DNA of 64,000 nucleotides, from the NCBI GenBank assembly GCA_026125795.1, contig JAHCKM010000001.1:1736001-1800000 (forward strand), in the 5' to 3' direction. Position numbers and translations under genes: made by a program. The notes below the pieces were generated by a model, which ran no database searches, had not been told where the DNA came from, and saw only the letters and a list, made by a program, of their open reading frames with translations. Below, piece after piece: positions 39,610 through 49,019 of the stretch (position 1 is the first letter of the stretch; each line of letters opens with the position of its first letter). The stretch is from Burkholderiaceae bacterium. GTDB taxonomy: Bacteria; Pseudomonadota; Gammaproteobacteria; Burkholderiales; Burkholderiaceae_C.

Positions 39610-41613
39610 TCAGCGCGCTCCCGGCACCGCCAGAGCGCGCGCCAGCGCCGCAGCAAGCTCATTGCGTGTGCAGGGCTTGCGCAACAGCTCCCACGGCAGC
39701 GGCTGGTCGGCATCGGCCTCGAGCAGCTCGGGAGCAAAGCCCGACATCAACAGCACGGCCAGGTCGGGGTCGCGCTGCTGCGCCAGGCGCGCCAGCTCGG
39801 TGCCGCGCATGCCGGGGCCGAGCGCGATGTCGCTCAGCAGCAGGTCGATGTCGCCGTCGCTGTCGAGCCAGGCCAGCGCCTGTTCGCCATCGGTGGCGCT
39901 GGTGAACTTGATGCCGAGCGTGGTGAGGAAGTTGCCGATCACCTTGCGCACCTCGGGCTCGTCTTCCACCAACAGAAGTTTCAAGTGGCGCGGCAGCACG
40001 GTGCCGCCGGCCGTGTCGGCCGCTGCGGCAGCGGCCTCGGCCTCGCGCCAGCGCGGCAGGTGCAGCGTCACCGTGGTGCCGCGCCCCGGCGCGCTGTCGA
40101 GGTCGATCGTGCCTTTCGATTGTTTGACGAAGCCGTAGACGGTGCTCAGGCCCAGGCCGGTGCCGCGCCCCTTGGCCTTGGTGGTGAAGAACGGCTCGAA
40201 CGCGCGCTCGAGCACCTCTTCGGACATGCCGCTGCCGGTGTCGCCGACGGCCAGCGCCACCGCGCCATCGGCGGAGCTGCGTGCGCTGAACGACAGCGTG
40301 CCGCCCTCGGCCATCGCGTCGCGCGCATTGATCGCGATGTTGAGCAGCGCCGACTCGAGCTGCGACGGATCGGCCAGCACCGGCGGGCACTCGGCCTGCA
40401 CGTCGACACGGATGCGCACGCGCTGGTCGAGCGTGCGCCTGAGCATGTCGGCCAGCGAGTGCAGCATCGCGCCCACGTCGACCCGGGCCGGCTGCAGCAC
40501 CTGGCGGCGCGAGAACGCGAGCAGCTTGCCGGTCAGCTCGCCGGCGCGCTTGGCGGCGCGCGTGGCCGAGATGACCAGGTCGTCGGCCGTGCTGCCCTGC
40601 ACCTCGGGCTGCTCGTGCAGCACCTCCAGGTTGCCCTGGATGATGGTCAAGAGGTTGTTGAAGTCGTGCGCGATGCCGCCGGTGAGCTGCCCCACGCTCT
40701 CGAGCCGCTGCGAATGCGCCAGCGCCTCCTCGGTCTCGGCGCGCTGCAGGCTGCTGGACAGCAGGTTGCACAGCGATTGCAGGAAGTGGAGCTCGTCGTC
40801 GCTGCTGGCTTGCGCACGGCGCGCGTGCACCGCCAGCAGGCCGATGGCCCGCCCGCGGTCCAGCAGCGGCACGACGATGCTGCTGACCACGCCGTGCTCG
40901 CGGTAGCTGTCGGGCATGACAAAGCGCGTCTCGCGCGCCCAGTCTTCCACCACCGTGGGCCGCTCGTGTGCCAGCGCGAAACCATGCACGCTGTCGCGGC
41001 GGTTGGGCAGCGGCCCCGCGTCGATGCCCTCGGACCCGGCGCGCCCCACCACGCGCAGCTCGAGCCCGCTGGGCTCCAGGAGCAGCAGCACCGCGCTGTC
41101 GGCGTCGAGCGTGCGCACCGCGGCGGCCGGCACCTCGCGCAGCAGCGGCTGCGGGTCGCGCGCATCGACCGCCAGGCGCCCGATGTCGGCCACACACTCG
41201 CTGTAGCGCGCGCGCTGCAACGCCTGCTTGACCCGCGGATAGGTGCCGATGCCGCGGATCGCGGCGACCACCAGCGGCGGCTGCGAGTTCGGCAGCGGGC
41301 TGAGCGCGATCTCGACCATCACCTCGCTGCCGTCGCGGCGCCGTGCCACGAGATCCATCTGCGTGCCCATCGGCCGCGCGCGCGGGTTGGTGGCGTAGTC
41401 GGCCCGGTATTGCGCATGGCGCGCACGCACCGCATCGGGCACCAGCGCATCGACCGACAGGCTGCCGAGTTCTTCGGCGCTGTACCCCAACAACAACGAG
41501 GCCGTCGGGTTGGCCAGCAGGATGCGGCCGCGCGAATCGACCAGCAGCAGCGCATCCGGGTAGGCCGCGAACAGCGAGCGATAGATCGAGTCGACGTCGA
41601 GCCCGGTCAGCAT
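39610..41613 (-). CDS. PAS-GAF hybrid histidine kinase with C-terminal receiver
   Basis: The 667-residue product has no membrane segment. It has a PAS domain at about 10-130 (DALLLVDSRGRILLANPTAS; YSAEELGSL), a GAF domain at about 150-310, a HisKA with His in GGIAHDFNNLLT (the H-D-F-N-N group), an ATPase domain (LNIAINARDAM; DTGSGM; GTGLGLSTVYG) and a receiver with Asp in LLLSDIALGPGM. It is a cytoplasmic sensor. It starts four bases after the OmpR-type regulator, its likely partner. The GAF domain lacks obvious Cys or His ligands for haem or a cluster. Confidence 0.92.
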   Translation of the reverse strand: MLTGLDVDSIYRSLFAAYPDALLLVDSRGRILLANPTASLLLGYSAEELGSLSVDALVPDAVRARHAQYRADYATNPRARPMGTQMDLVARRRDGSEVMVEIALSPLPNSQPPLVVAAIRGIGTYPRVKQALQRARYSECVADIGRLAVDARDPQPLLREVPAAAVRTLDADSAVLLLLEPSGLELRVVGRAGSEGIDAGPLPNRRDSVHGFALAHERPTVVEDWARETRFVMPDSYREHGVVSSIVVPLLDRGRAIGLLAVHARRAQASSDDELHFLQSLCNLLSSSLQRAETEEALAHSQRLESVGQLTGGIAHDFNNLLTIIQGNLEVLHEQPEVQGSTADDLVISATRAAKRAGELTGKLLAFSRRQVLQPARVDVGAMLHSLADMLRRTLDQRVRIRVDVQAECPPVLADPSQLESALLNIAINARDAMAEGGTLSFSARSSADGAVALAVGDTGSGMSEEVLERAFEPFFTTKAKGRGTGLGLSTVYGFVKQSKGTIDLDSAPGRGTTVTLHLPRWREAEAAAAAADTAGGTVLPRHLKLLLVEDEPEVRKVIGNFLTTLGIKFTSATDGEQALAWLDSDGDIDLLLSDIALGPGMRGTELARLAQQRDPDLAVLLMSGFAPELLEADADQPLPWELLRKPCTRNELAAALARALAVPGAR

Positions 41614-41617
41614 GTCG

Positions 41618-42358
41618 CTAAGCCGTCGTGACGGTGGGCACGAACAGGTAGCCGGCACCGCGCACCGACTTGATGATCTGCGGGTTCTCCGGGTCGGTTT
41701 CGATCTTGCGGCGCAGGCGTCCCACCTGCACGTCGATCGTGCGGTCGAACGGGCCCGACTCGCGTCCGCGTGTCGACTCCAGCAGGAAGTCGCGCGACAG
41801 CACGCGGCCCGGATGCCTGGCGAAGGTGTTGAGCAGGTCGAACTCGCCGGTGGTCAGCGCCACTTCGCGCTGCTGCGGGTTGAACAGCGTGCGGGCCGAG
41901 ACGTCGAGCGCCCAGCCGGCGAAACGCAGCATCGCCCGCCCGGCCGGTGCCGCGTCGGCGGCTGCCGGGGGTGCCGCCAGGGCGGCCCCGGGCTCCAGCC
42001 GCCGCTGCAGCGCCTTGATGCGGGCCAGCAGCTCGCGCAGATCGAACGGCTTGGTCACATAGTCATCGGCGCCGACCTCGAGGCCGACGATCCGGTCGAC
42101 CGGGTCGCTGCGGCCGGTGACGATCACCAGCCCGCAGCGGTGGTGCTCGCGCAGCTTGCGCGCAATGGCCAGACCGTCTTCATCACCGAGACCGAGATCG
42201 AGCAGCACCAGCAGCGGCGGATCCGCCGCCATCAGCTCGAACAGCGCGGCACTGTCGTGCAGCTGGCTGACGCGGTAGCCGTGGCCCCTGAAATAGTTTG
42301 CAACGAGCTGGGTGATCTCGACTTCGTCGTCGACCACGGCCAGGTGAACGGTGCTCAT
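41618..42358 (-). CDS. OmpR-family response regulator
   Basis: The 246-residue regulator has a receiver (LAVVDDEVEI; Asp in LLVLLDLGLGDEDG; Lys in YVTKPFDLRE) and a C-terminal winged helix (LTTGEFDLLNTFARHPGRVLSRDFLLE; DRTIDVQVGRLRRKIE; VRGAGYLF). A short Ala-rich linker joins them. It binds DNA, and its gene leads the operon with the PAS-GAF hybrid kinase. Its targets are not evident. Bases 42359-42542 hold no gene and probably the promoters of this and the divergent peptidase gene. Confidence 0.93.
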   Translation of the reverse strand: MSTVHLAVVDDEVEITQLVANYFRGHGYRVSQLHDSAALFELMAADPPLLVLLDLGLGDEDGLAIARKLREHHRCGLVIVTGRSDPVDRIVGLEVGADDYVTKPFDLRELLARIKALQRRLEPGAALAAPPAAADAAPAGRAMLRFAGWALDVSARTLFNPQQREVALTTGEFDLLNTFARHPGRVLSRDFLLESTRGRESGPFDRTIDVQVGRLRRKIETDPENPQIIKSVRGAGYLFVPTVTTA

Positions 42359-42542
42359 GGGCCCTAAGTTTGCCACCGCCGCAGCCGGCGCAGCCGCAGG
42401 CCCCCGCAGCTGCGAAAATGGCCGTCCTCCAGAAGGCGGGCGCGCGTAGCTTTGGGTGGCCCGCGGATTGCTACGCCCCTGGTGTGAAGTCGCCTGAGCC
42501 CACGTTTGTCGCCAGGTGATGCGCTGAACACTTGGGGGCGGC

Positions 42543-43235
42543 ATGCGCAAGCTTGGAGCGATTCTCGGGTTATGGGTCGCGATGTCGCCGGCGTGCGCCG
42601 ACGACATCGTCAGTGTGCTGGAGCGATCGCAGCGGCTGCGCCTGGAGCAGCGGGTGGCCGCTCCCGACAGCGAGCGCAGCCGGCGTGTGCGCGTTACCTT
42701 CGATCGCCTGATGACGCGCTCGCGCCTCTCGCCGCACGCCGTGGAGTTGCGCGTGATGCAAGGTGGTGTCCAGGCCGAGGCGATGCTGGGCCGGCTGCTG
42801 GTGGTGGGCGACGCCGTGGGCGATCTGCCCGAAGGCGAGCGCCTGGTGCTGCTGGCGCACGAGTTGAGCCATCTCTCGCTCGAGCATTGGCAGGCGCTGT
42901 GTGCCGTTTACCGCAAGCACGTCCCCGGCGATGTGCGGCCCGACACCACCGACCCCGTGGCCGGCGCACTGAGCCACGACGCGAACGCGCTGTCGCATCG
43001 GCACGAATACGAGGCCGATGCCCACGGCTTTGCGCTCGCGCGCCCGCTGGGTGCCACGCTCGACGATGCGCTGTCGCTGCTGATGCGCCAGCCGATGCTG
43101 GGCGACAGCCCCACGCATCCGGCCACGCGCCGCCGCATCGCGCAGTTCCGCATGTTGCAGGCACGCGCCGAGGCCATCGAGGCCCAAGGCGGTGCGTTGC
43201 GCACGGGTGGGGTGAACGTGGCGCCGCCGCGCTGA
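42543..43235 (+). CDS. Small secreted M48-like metallopeptidase
   Basis: The 230-residue product has a signal peptide (LGAILGLWVAMSPACA) and a zinc-peptidase core: HELSH (HExxH) near residue 106 and the third-ligand region HEYEADAHGFAL near residue 155. These are the marks of M48 (BepA/YcaL-like) peptidases, which act on outer-membrane proteins in the periplasm. It is shorter than BepA and lacks TPR repeats. It does not form an operon with a neighbour. The substrate is unknown. Confidence 0.85.
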   Translation: MRKLGAILGLWVAMSPACADDIVSVLERSQRLRLEQRVAAPDSERSRRVRVTFDRLMTRSRLSPHAVELRVMQGGVQAEAMLGRLLVVGDAVGDLPEGERLVLLAHELSHLSLEHWQALCAVYRKHVPGDVRPDTTDPVAGALSHDANALSHRHEYEADAHGFALARPLGATLDDALSLLMRQPMLGDSPTHPATRRRIAQFRMLQARAEAIEAQGGALRTGGVNVAPPR

Positions 43236-43368
43236 GGCGAGAACCTCAGCCGGTTGCGCGCGCGTGGCCTCGGGCGCCTGCGGTCGACCGCCGGTGCCCG
43301 CAAAATGCTTGGCCGGGTCGATGCCGACATGGAGAATGGCCCAGCAGCGTCGTTGCCTCCCATTGCAC

Positions 43369-46300
43369 ATGGCCACAACCATCCGCACCTGGTTGGAAGG
43401 ACTGGGTCTGGTCCAGTACGCGGACGCCTTCGAGGCCAACGACATCGCGGTCGACCTGCTGCCGCAGATCAGCGACCAGATCCTCAAGGACATCGGCGTG
43501 GCCAGCGCCGGTCATCGGCTGCGCATGCTCGCCGCGGTGCCACGGCTCGCGGCCCCGAAAGACACGCCGCCTGGCGCGACGGATGAGCCCGAGCCGCAGC
43601 GATCCGACGGCGAGCGGCGGCAGGCCACCGTGCTGATCGCCGACATCGCCGGCTACACGACCCTCTGTGGTCGACTGGACCCCGAGCAGGTGCAGGCGCT
43701 GCTGGCTCGGTTCTATGAAGTGACCGACGGCATCGTGGCCCGCTACGGGGGTCATGTGATCGATCACGCGGGCGACGGCACCCTGGCCGCCTTTGGGGCG
43801 CCGGTGGCCCACGACAACGACGCCGAGCGCACGGTCCGCGCAGCGCTCGACATGCAGGCGCAGGTGGCCACCATCACCGATCCGGCGGGACAGGCCCTGG
43901 CCCTGCACACGGGCATCGCCAGCGGCGAGGTCGTTGCCGCAACCATCACCACCGGCGCCAAGCCCAAGTACGCGGTCACCGGGGAGGCGGTGAACCTGGC
44001 GGCCCGGCTGTGCGCCATTGCAGGCGCTGGACAGACGCTCATTGCAGAGGGCACGTGGCACCACGTGTCGCGCAAGGTCGATGCGCAACCGCTCGGAGAG
44101 GTATCGGTGAAGGGCGTGGCTCGGCCGGTTTCACATTGGAGCGTGCGAGGCCTGCGGCCGGCAGGGGCCGAGCGGCGCCCCTTCTTCGGCCGGCAGACCG
44201 AGCTGCGGCAGCTGGTGGGTGTGCTGGAAGCGGCCGAGTCAGGGCGCGGATTGGCATTGTGCGTGCGCGGCGAAGCAGGCATCGGCAAGTCGCGCTTGAT
44301 CGAAGAGCTGCGGGAGCACGCGCACGCCCGTGGATTCGCGTGCCACACCGGGCTCGTGCTCGACTTCGGCGTCGGCAAGGGGCAGGGTGCGCTGGCGGCC
44401 ATCGTCAAGGACGTCCTCGAGGTGGCCGCGCAGACCGACGAGGTCACCTTGCGCGCTGCGGTGCAGCGCGCGGTGTCGTCGGGCCTGGTCACCGTCGATC
44501 AGGAAGTGCTGATCAACGACCTGCTCGAGCTGACGCAGTCCACCGAGCAACGCGCGGCGTTCGATGCCATGGACAGCATGACCCGCACACAGCGTCTGGG
44601 CGAGGCGTTTGCCGGCATCCTGCAGCGCGGCGCGCTGCAGCGCCCGCGCCTGGTGATTGCGGAAGACCTTCATTGGGGATCGCAGGATCTGCTGCGCCAC
44701 CTCGCCGAGCTGGCCCGCGTCGCCGGCGAGTCGCGCATCGTGCTTGCGATGACTTCGCGCTTCGAGGGCTACCCGCTCGACAAGTCCTGGCGCGCCGCGG
44801 CGCGCGGCAGCTCGCTGATGACGGTGGATCTCGGACCGATGCGCCCGGATGAGTGCCGGCTGATGGCCGCCGGCGTGCTGCAAACCTCTGACCATCTGAT
44901 CGCCGAGTGCATCGAGCGTGCCGACGGCAACCCGCTGTTTCTGGAGCAACTGCTGCGCAACGCCGCCGAGAGCCAGGCATCGAGCCTTCCGGGGAGCATC
45001 CAGAGCCTGGTGCTCGCGCGCATGGACCGGCTGCATCAACGCGACAAGAACGCCCTGCAGGTTGCCGCCGTTCTTGGCAAGCGCTTCGACAAAAGCGCCT
45101 TGCAGGCCCTGCTGGGAGACCAGGCCTATGCGTGTGATGCCCTGATCGAGACCGACCTGGTGCGTCCGGAGGGACACGAGTACGTCTTTGCGCACGCCCT
45201 CATCCAGGAGGGCGTCTATTCGTCATTGCTGCATGCCAGAAAGCGCGAGCTGCACCGGCGCGCGGCCGAGAGGTTCGGCAGCCAGGAGCCGATCCTGCGG
45301 GCCGAGCACCTGGATCGCGCGGCCGATCCGGCGGCTGCAGCGGCTTACCTGGCGGCCGCGGGTGACCAGCTGGCGCGCTTCCGGCACGAATCCGCGCTGC
45401 GCCTGGCCGACCGCGGGCTCGAGATCGAGCCCGATGGCGGCGATGTGCGGTGCGCGCTGCTGCTGTTGCGCGGTGACGTGTTGCGCGAGACGGGGAGGTC
45501 GGGCGACTCGCTGGCCGCGTTTCAGTCGGCGCTCCAGTCGGCCCGGGACGATGGCGTGCGCGGCCAGGCGTTGATGGGCATCGCTGCGGCGTTTCGCGTC
45601 ACCAGCGACATCCCGGCCGCCATGGCCGCGCTCGACCAGGCGCAGTCCATCGCCGACCGGCAAGGTGTCTCGGAAACGCTTTCGCGCATCCACCATGTGC
45701 GAGGCAATCTGCTGTTTGCGGCGGGAGACAGCGCGGGCTGCGAGCGCGAGCACGCGGCGGCGCTGCACCATGCGCAGCAGGCCGGCAACGCCGAGTGCGA
45801 AGCCCAGGCCTTGAGCGGCTTGGGCGACGCCCAGTACCTGCAGGCCCGGATGCTGAGCGCGCTGGAGTGCTTCAGCCGCTGCGTGGCGCTGTGCGAGCGC
45901 GCGGGCCTGATGAAGGTCCAGATTCCCAACCGATGCATGGTGGGGCATTGCCTCTACTACGCCAATCGGATGGACGAGTCGACCGCCACGATTGGCCTGG
46001 CGCTGGAGGATGCGCGCCGAATCGGCCAGGCCCAGACCGAGATCTTTGCGTTGGAGTCATTGGGGCTGCTGCTCGCGTGGACGGGCGAATACGGGCCCGC
46101 CGAACAGGCGTTGGCCAGCGGTATCCCGTTGGCGAGGGCCGCGGGAGCACGGCGATACCTCGCAGCGATGCTGTGTGCCCTTGCCGAAGTGCGCCTGGCC
46201 CAGAAGGCAGGCGATGAGGCGCGCGGGCTGCTGGAGGAGGCCATCGCGCTCTCGCAGCAGTCGGGCATGGCGTTCGTCGGTGCATTGGCCTTCTCGCTGG

Positions 46301-46674
46301 TGGCCCGCGCCCAGCCCGACCGCGAGCAGGCCATGCGTGCACTCGAGCAAGGAGAGGCCGTGCTGCGCCAGCGCGCCGTGTCGCACAGCGAGCTGCACTT
46401 CTACCGCCATGCCATCGATGTCAGCCTGCACTGGCAGGATTGGAGCCAAGCCGCCCGCTACGCGGCGATGCTCGAACGCTGCGTGCAGGCCGAACCACTA
46501 CCGTGGGCCACCTTGCTGATCGACCGCGCACATGCCTTGATCGCAGCGGGTTCCGGCGCGAACGGCGAAGCGTTGCGCAACCGGCTGCAAGGCATCCGTG
46601 AGGAGATCGCGCGTGTCGGGTTCCGGTCAGCGCTTGTGGCTGTGGAGTCGGCGCTCGGACGAGTGAAGGCTTGA
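43369..46674 (+). CDS. SAM domain / class III cyclase / AAA ATPase / TPR signalling protein
   Basis: The 1101-residue product has a SAM domain at residues 1-65 (TIRTWLEGLGLVQYADAFEANDIAVDLLPQI) and a class III nucleotide cyclase domain at about 85-255, with both metal aspartates (IADIAGYTTL; HAGDGTLAAFG). An ATPase region follows at about 265-600 (Walker A GEAGIGKS; VIAEDLHWGS), then a long TPR-like helical region to the end. Such large proteins occur in actinobacteria and proteobacteria; the cyclase may respond to protein or small-molecule input through the ATPase/TPR part. The ATG at 43369 begins the SAM domain; an upstream frame from 43264 is not needed. Confidence 0.9.
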   Translation: MATTIRTWLEGLGLVQYADAFEANDIAVDLLPQISDQILKDIGVASAGHRLRMLAAVPRLAAPKDTPPGATDEPEPQRSDGERRQATVLIADIAGYTTLCGRLDPEQVQALLARFYEVTDGIVARYGGHVIDHAGDGTLAAFGAPVAHDNDAERTVRAALDMQAQVATITDPAGQALALHTGIASGEVVAATITTGAKPKYAVTGEAVNLAARLCAIAGAGQTLIAEGTWHHVSRKVDAQPLGEVSVKGVARPVSHWSVRGLRPAGAERRPFFGRQTELRQLVGVLEAAESGRGLALCVRGEAGIGKSRLIEELREHAHARGFACHTGLVLDFGVGKGQGALAAIVKDVLEVAAQTDEVTLRAAVQRAVSSGLVTVDQEVLINDLLELTQSTEQRAAFDAMDSMTRTQRLGEAFAGILQRGALQRPRLVIAEDLHWGSQDLLRHLAELARVAGESRIVLAMTSRFEGYPLDKSWRAAARGSSLMTVDLGPMRPDECRLMAAGVLQTSDHLIAECIERADGNPLFLEQLLRNAAESQASSLPGSIQSLVLARMDRLHQRDKNALQVAAVLGKRFDKSALQALLGDQAYACDALIETDLVRPEGHEYVFAHALIQEGVYSSLLHARKRELHRRAAERFGSQEPILRAEHLDRAADPAAAAAYLAAAGDQLARFRHESALRLADRGLEIEPDGGDVRCALLLLRGDVLRETGRSGDSLAAFQSALQSARDDGVRGQALMGIAAAFRVTSDIPAAMAALDQAQSIADRQGVSETLSRIHHVRGNLLFAAGDSAGCEREHAAALHHAQQAGNAECEAQALSGLGDAQYLQARMLSALECFSRCVALCERAGLMKVQIPNRCMVGHCLYYANRMDESTATIGLALEDARRIGQAQTEIFALESLGLLLAWTGEYGPAEQALASGIPLARAAGARRYLAAMLCALAEVRLAQKAGDEARGLLEEAIALSQQSGMAFVGALAFSLVARAQPDREQAMRALEQGEAVLRQRAVSHSELHFYRHAIDVSLHWQDWSQAARYAAMLERCVQAEPLPWATLLIDRAHALIAAGSGANGEALRNRLQGIREEIARVGFRSALVAVESALGRVKA

Positions 46675-46908
46675 GAGGGCGGCTGGCGGCCACGAGCGGT
46701 CATCCGCCGCTTGTGCCCAGAACAGTCGTTGGACCCCAAGCTTTGCCACGAGGCGCAGCCGCATCCCTCGCCCATTCAGCTCCATCAGGGCCAAGGTCCA
46801 ATGCCTACGCCTGCCGTCAGGCCAAGCTGCCGAGACATCCAGTAGGCGGGCTCTAACTCATCAACGTAGAAGACACATGGTCAATGGCTGAAAGCGTCGG
46901 CCTCAAAC

Positions 46909-47415
46909 CTAGGGCTGCGGCTTCGGCGCGGGCGCGCCAAACGGCTGCACCAGCGTGTTGTGGAAAGCGGCCACGCGCCACTCGCCGCCTTCCTTGACGA
47001 ACACCCGGAGGCTCAGTTCCTGGTGCGGCGGCGGCCGTCCGCCGTCGGGCGCGATCAGTCCGCTCAGCTCGTTGGTCACGTGCGCCAGCGCCACGTCCGG
47101 CCGCAAGAAGCGCACCGACACGTTGAGGGTGCGGTGCGTGGCCTCGCGGGCGCGAGTGGTGAAGATCGACGCCAGGCCCTTCTCGAATTCGGTGGTGCCG
47201 CGAAAGCGCTCGCCGCGCACGGTGATCAGATCGGCATCGGGCGTGTACATGCGCGTCGAGGCGCGTGCATCGTGCTTGTTGAAGCCCTCGGTCATCTCGA
47301 CGATGACGTTGCGGATGGCCTGCTCGTCCTCCGGCGTGCCGTGCGCCAAGCACGGCGTGGCCCAGGGCAGCGTCGCGGCGAGCAGGGCTGCGGCAATCGG
47401 CGCGGTGCGGTGCAT
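46909..47415 (-). CDS. Secreted SnoaL-like (DUF4440/SgcJ-type) protein
   Basis: The 168-residue product has a signal peptide (AAALLAATLPWATPCLA) and a SnoaL-like cone fold: EQAIRNVIVEMTEGFNKHDARASTRMYTPDADLITVRG, then VALAHVTNELSG and EWRVAAFHNTLV. Family members bind or convert small hydrophobic ligands; no specific reaction can be named. AGGAGA precedes the ATG at 47415. The 234 bases to its right-hand neighbour on the left side (46675-46908) hold nothing I can identify. Confidence 0.8.
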   Translation of the reverse strand: MHRTAPIAAALLAATLPWATPCLAHGTPEDEQAIRNVIVEMTEGFNKHDARASTRMYTPDADLITVRGERFRGTTEFEKGLASIFTTRAREATHRTLNVSVRFLRPDVALAHVTNELSGLIAPDGGRPPPHQELSLRVFVKEGGEWRVAAFHNTLVQPFGAPAPKPQP

Positions 47416-47603
47416 GCGGCGTCTCCTTGGACGTGGATGCGATGTTCACAATCTACGGAAAGCAACGGCCCAGTGGAACGCGGCACCGGTTCAGCAACGA
47501 ACGCGCGAGCGTTCAATACTGAATCGTGAAGGTGGCTGCGCGCGCTTTGTGCACGTGGTCCAATCATGCCGGCCGCAGGATGCGGTGGACAACTTAGGCG
47601 CGC

Positions 47604-48602
47604 ATGCACCCAGGGTCAATCCACAGGCATGGAAGGTCGCACGTCGACCGCCGTCGCGTGCTGGCCGCGATCGGCGCCGCGCCAATCGCGGCCCGCGCGC
47701 AAGGCCCGGCGCGGGTCTATCGCGTCGGTCTGGTCTCGATCGCGGGTGCGGAGGCGACCTGGCAGCCGCTGATCGACGGACTGCGCGCCATGGGCTACAG
47801 CGAGGGGCGCAACCTGCAACTGCATCCAACCTTCGCACAGGGCAACGCCGAGCGCATCGGCTCAATGGTCGAGCAGCTGGTGCGCGACGGCGTCGACGTG
47901 ATCGTCACCTCTGGCAATCGCGAAACGCGCGCCGCCGCCGCGGCCACGTCGACGATTCCGGTGGTGATGCTGTTCGTCCCCGATCCGGTGTCACAAGGAT
48001 TCGCCAGAAGCCTCGGACAGCCGGGCGGCAACGTGACGGGGTTGACCAACATGGTGCCGGGGCTGAGCCAGAAGTACGTCGAACTGATGCGCGAATTGCT
48101 GCCCGATGCACAGCAGCTCGGGGTGCTGGCCAGCCCGTCGAATCCGGTCGCCGAGCACCGGGCGGAGCTCGACATGGCCGCGCAACGCGCGCGGCTCGCA
48201 TTGCGCTATCTGCCCGTGGCCTCGCAGGGCGACATCGAACCCACGCTGGCGCGTGCCCGGCGTGCCGGCGTGCAGGGTTTGATCGTCACGCAGGATCCAC
48301 TGACCTTCCTGCACCGGCGCACGCTGGTGCAGGCGGCCGAGGCGCACCGGCTGCCCGCCATCTACTGGGCACGCGAGTACGTCGATGCAGGGGGATTCAT
48401 GACCTACAGTGCGCGCATCGCCGACTTGGTGCGGCGCGGCGCCGTGTTCGTCGACAAGCTGCTGCGCGGCGCACGCGCTGCTGAGCTTCCGATCGAGCAG
48501 CCCACGACGTTCGAGTTGGTGGTCAACCTGAAGGCTGCGCAGTTGATCGGTGCCGCGGTGCCGCCGTCGTTCCTGCTGCGCGCCGATGAAGTGCTGCGCT
48601 GA
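47604..48602 (+). CDS. ABC_sub_bind (TrpX/DUF534-like) periplasmic binding protein, orphan copy 1
   Basis: The product of about 332 residues belongs to the ABC_sub_bind family (RVGLVSIAGAEATWQPLIDGLRAMGYSEGRNLQLHPTFAQGN; VVMLFVPDPVSQGFARSLGQPGGNVTG; LPIEQPTTFELVVNLKAAQLIG). A Tat-like start (DRRRVLAAIGAAPIAARA) suggests export. No permease or ATPase is near, as is common for the many orphan copies in Burkholderiales. The exact start is unsure; ATG 47604 has no good ribosome-binding site. A second relative lies at 49020. Confidence 0.85.
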   Translation: MHPGSIHRHGRSHVDRRRVLAAIGAAPIAARAQGPARVYRVGLVSIAGAEATWQPLIDGLRAMGYSEGRNLQLHPTFAQGNAERIGSMVEQLVRDGVDVIVTSGNRETRAAAAATSTIPVVMLFVPDPVSQGFARSLGQPGGNVTGLTNMVPGLSQKYVELMRELLPDAQQLGVLASPSNPVAEHRAELDMAAQRARLALRYLPVASQGDIEPTLARARRAGVQGLIVTQDPLTFLHRRTLVQAAEAHRLPAIYWAREYVDAGGFMTYSARIADLVRRGAVFVDKLLRGARAAELPIEQPTTFELVVNLKAAQLIGAAVPPSFLLRADEVLR

Positions 48603-48801
48603 GCCCGGCCGCACCGCAAGGGTCGGAGTCCAACTGGTTGCCGACGGGCGGCAAGCGGGCCGCTGCCGGCGTTCCGGTTCTACGGGCCCGAAGAGCCGCT
48701 ATACGACCGATCGACGCGTCGAGTGATACCGAGCCGGTGCGATCAGCCTTAAGGGCGTCGCCCAAAGCCGCCACTGAATCTCGCCGGCGCTGGTCGTGAA
48801 C

Positions 48802-48836
48802 TTAACCAGCGGCCATTCATAGTTGACCGGCGGCCA
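48802..48836. repeat. Tandem terminal-type repeats, possible IS21-family end remnant
   Basis: TTAACCAGCGGCCA (48802-48815) recurs as TTGACCGGCGGCCA (48823-48836), 21 bases apart. Such multiple short repeats mark IS21-type ends. No transposase genes remain nearby; the 417-bp interval 48603-49019 has no gene. Confidence 0.35.
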
Positions 48837-49019
48837 CTTAAGGGGGCACCAAGGCGGGTGAAGTCCCATTCGGTCGCGGGGCCAAGTTCGACGTGGGCGT
48901 GTTCCAGGAGACCGCAAAGGCTTCCGGTAGAACACCTAGAAGATCAGGTGACACCAATGGTCATACTGTGCCTTCCCCGAAGGCTTGGGTCGTGACGTGA
49001 TGGACGTCCTGAGTTCGAG

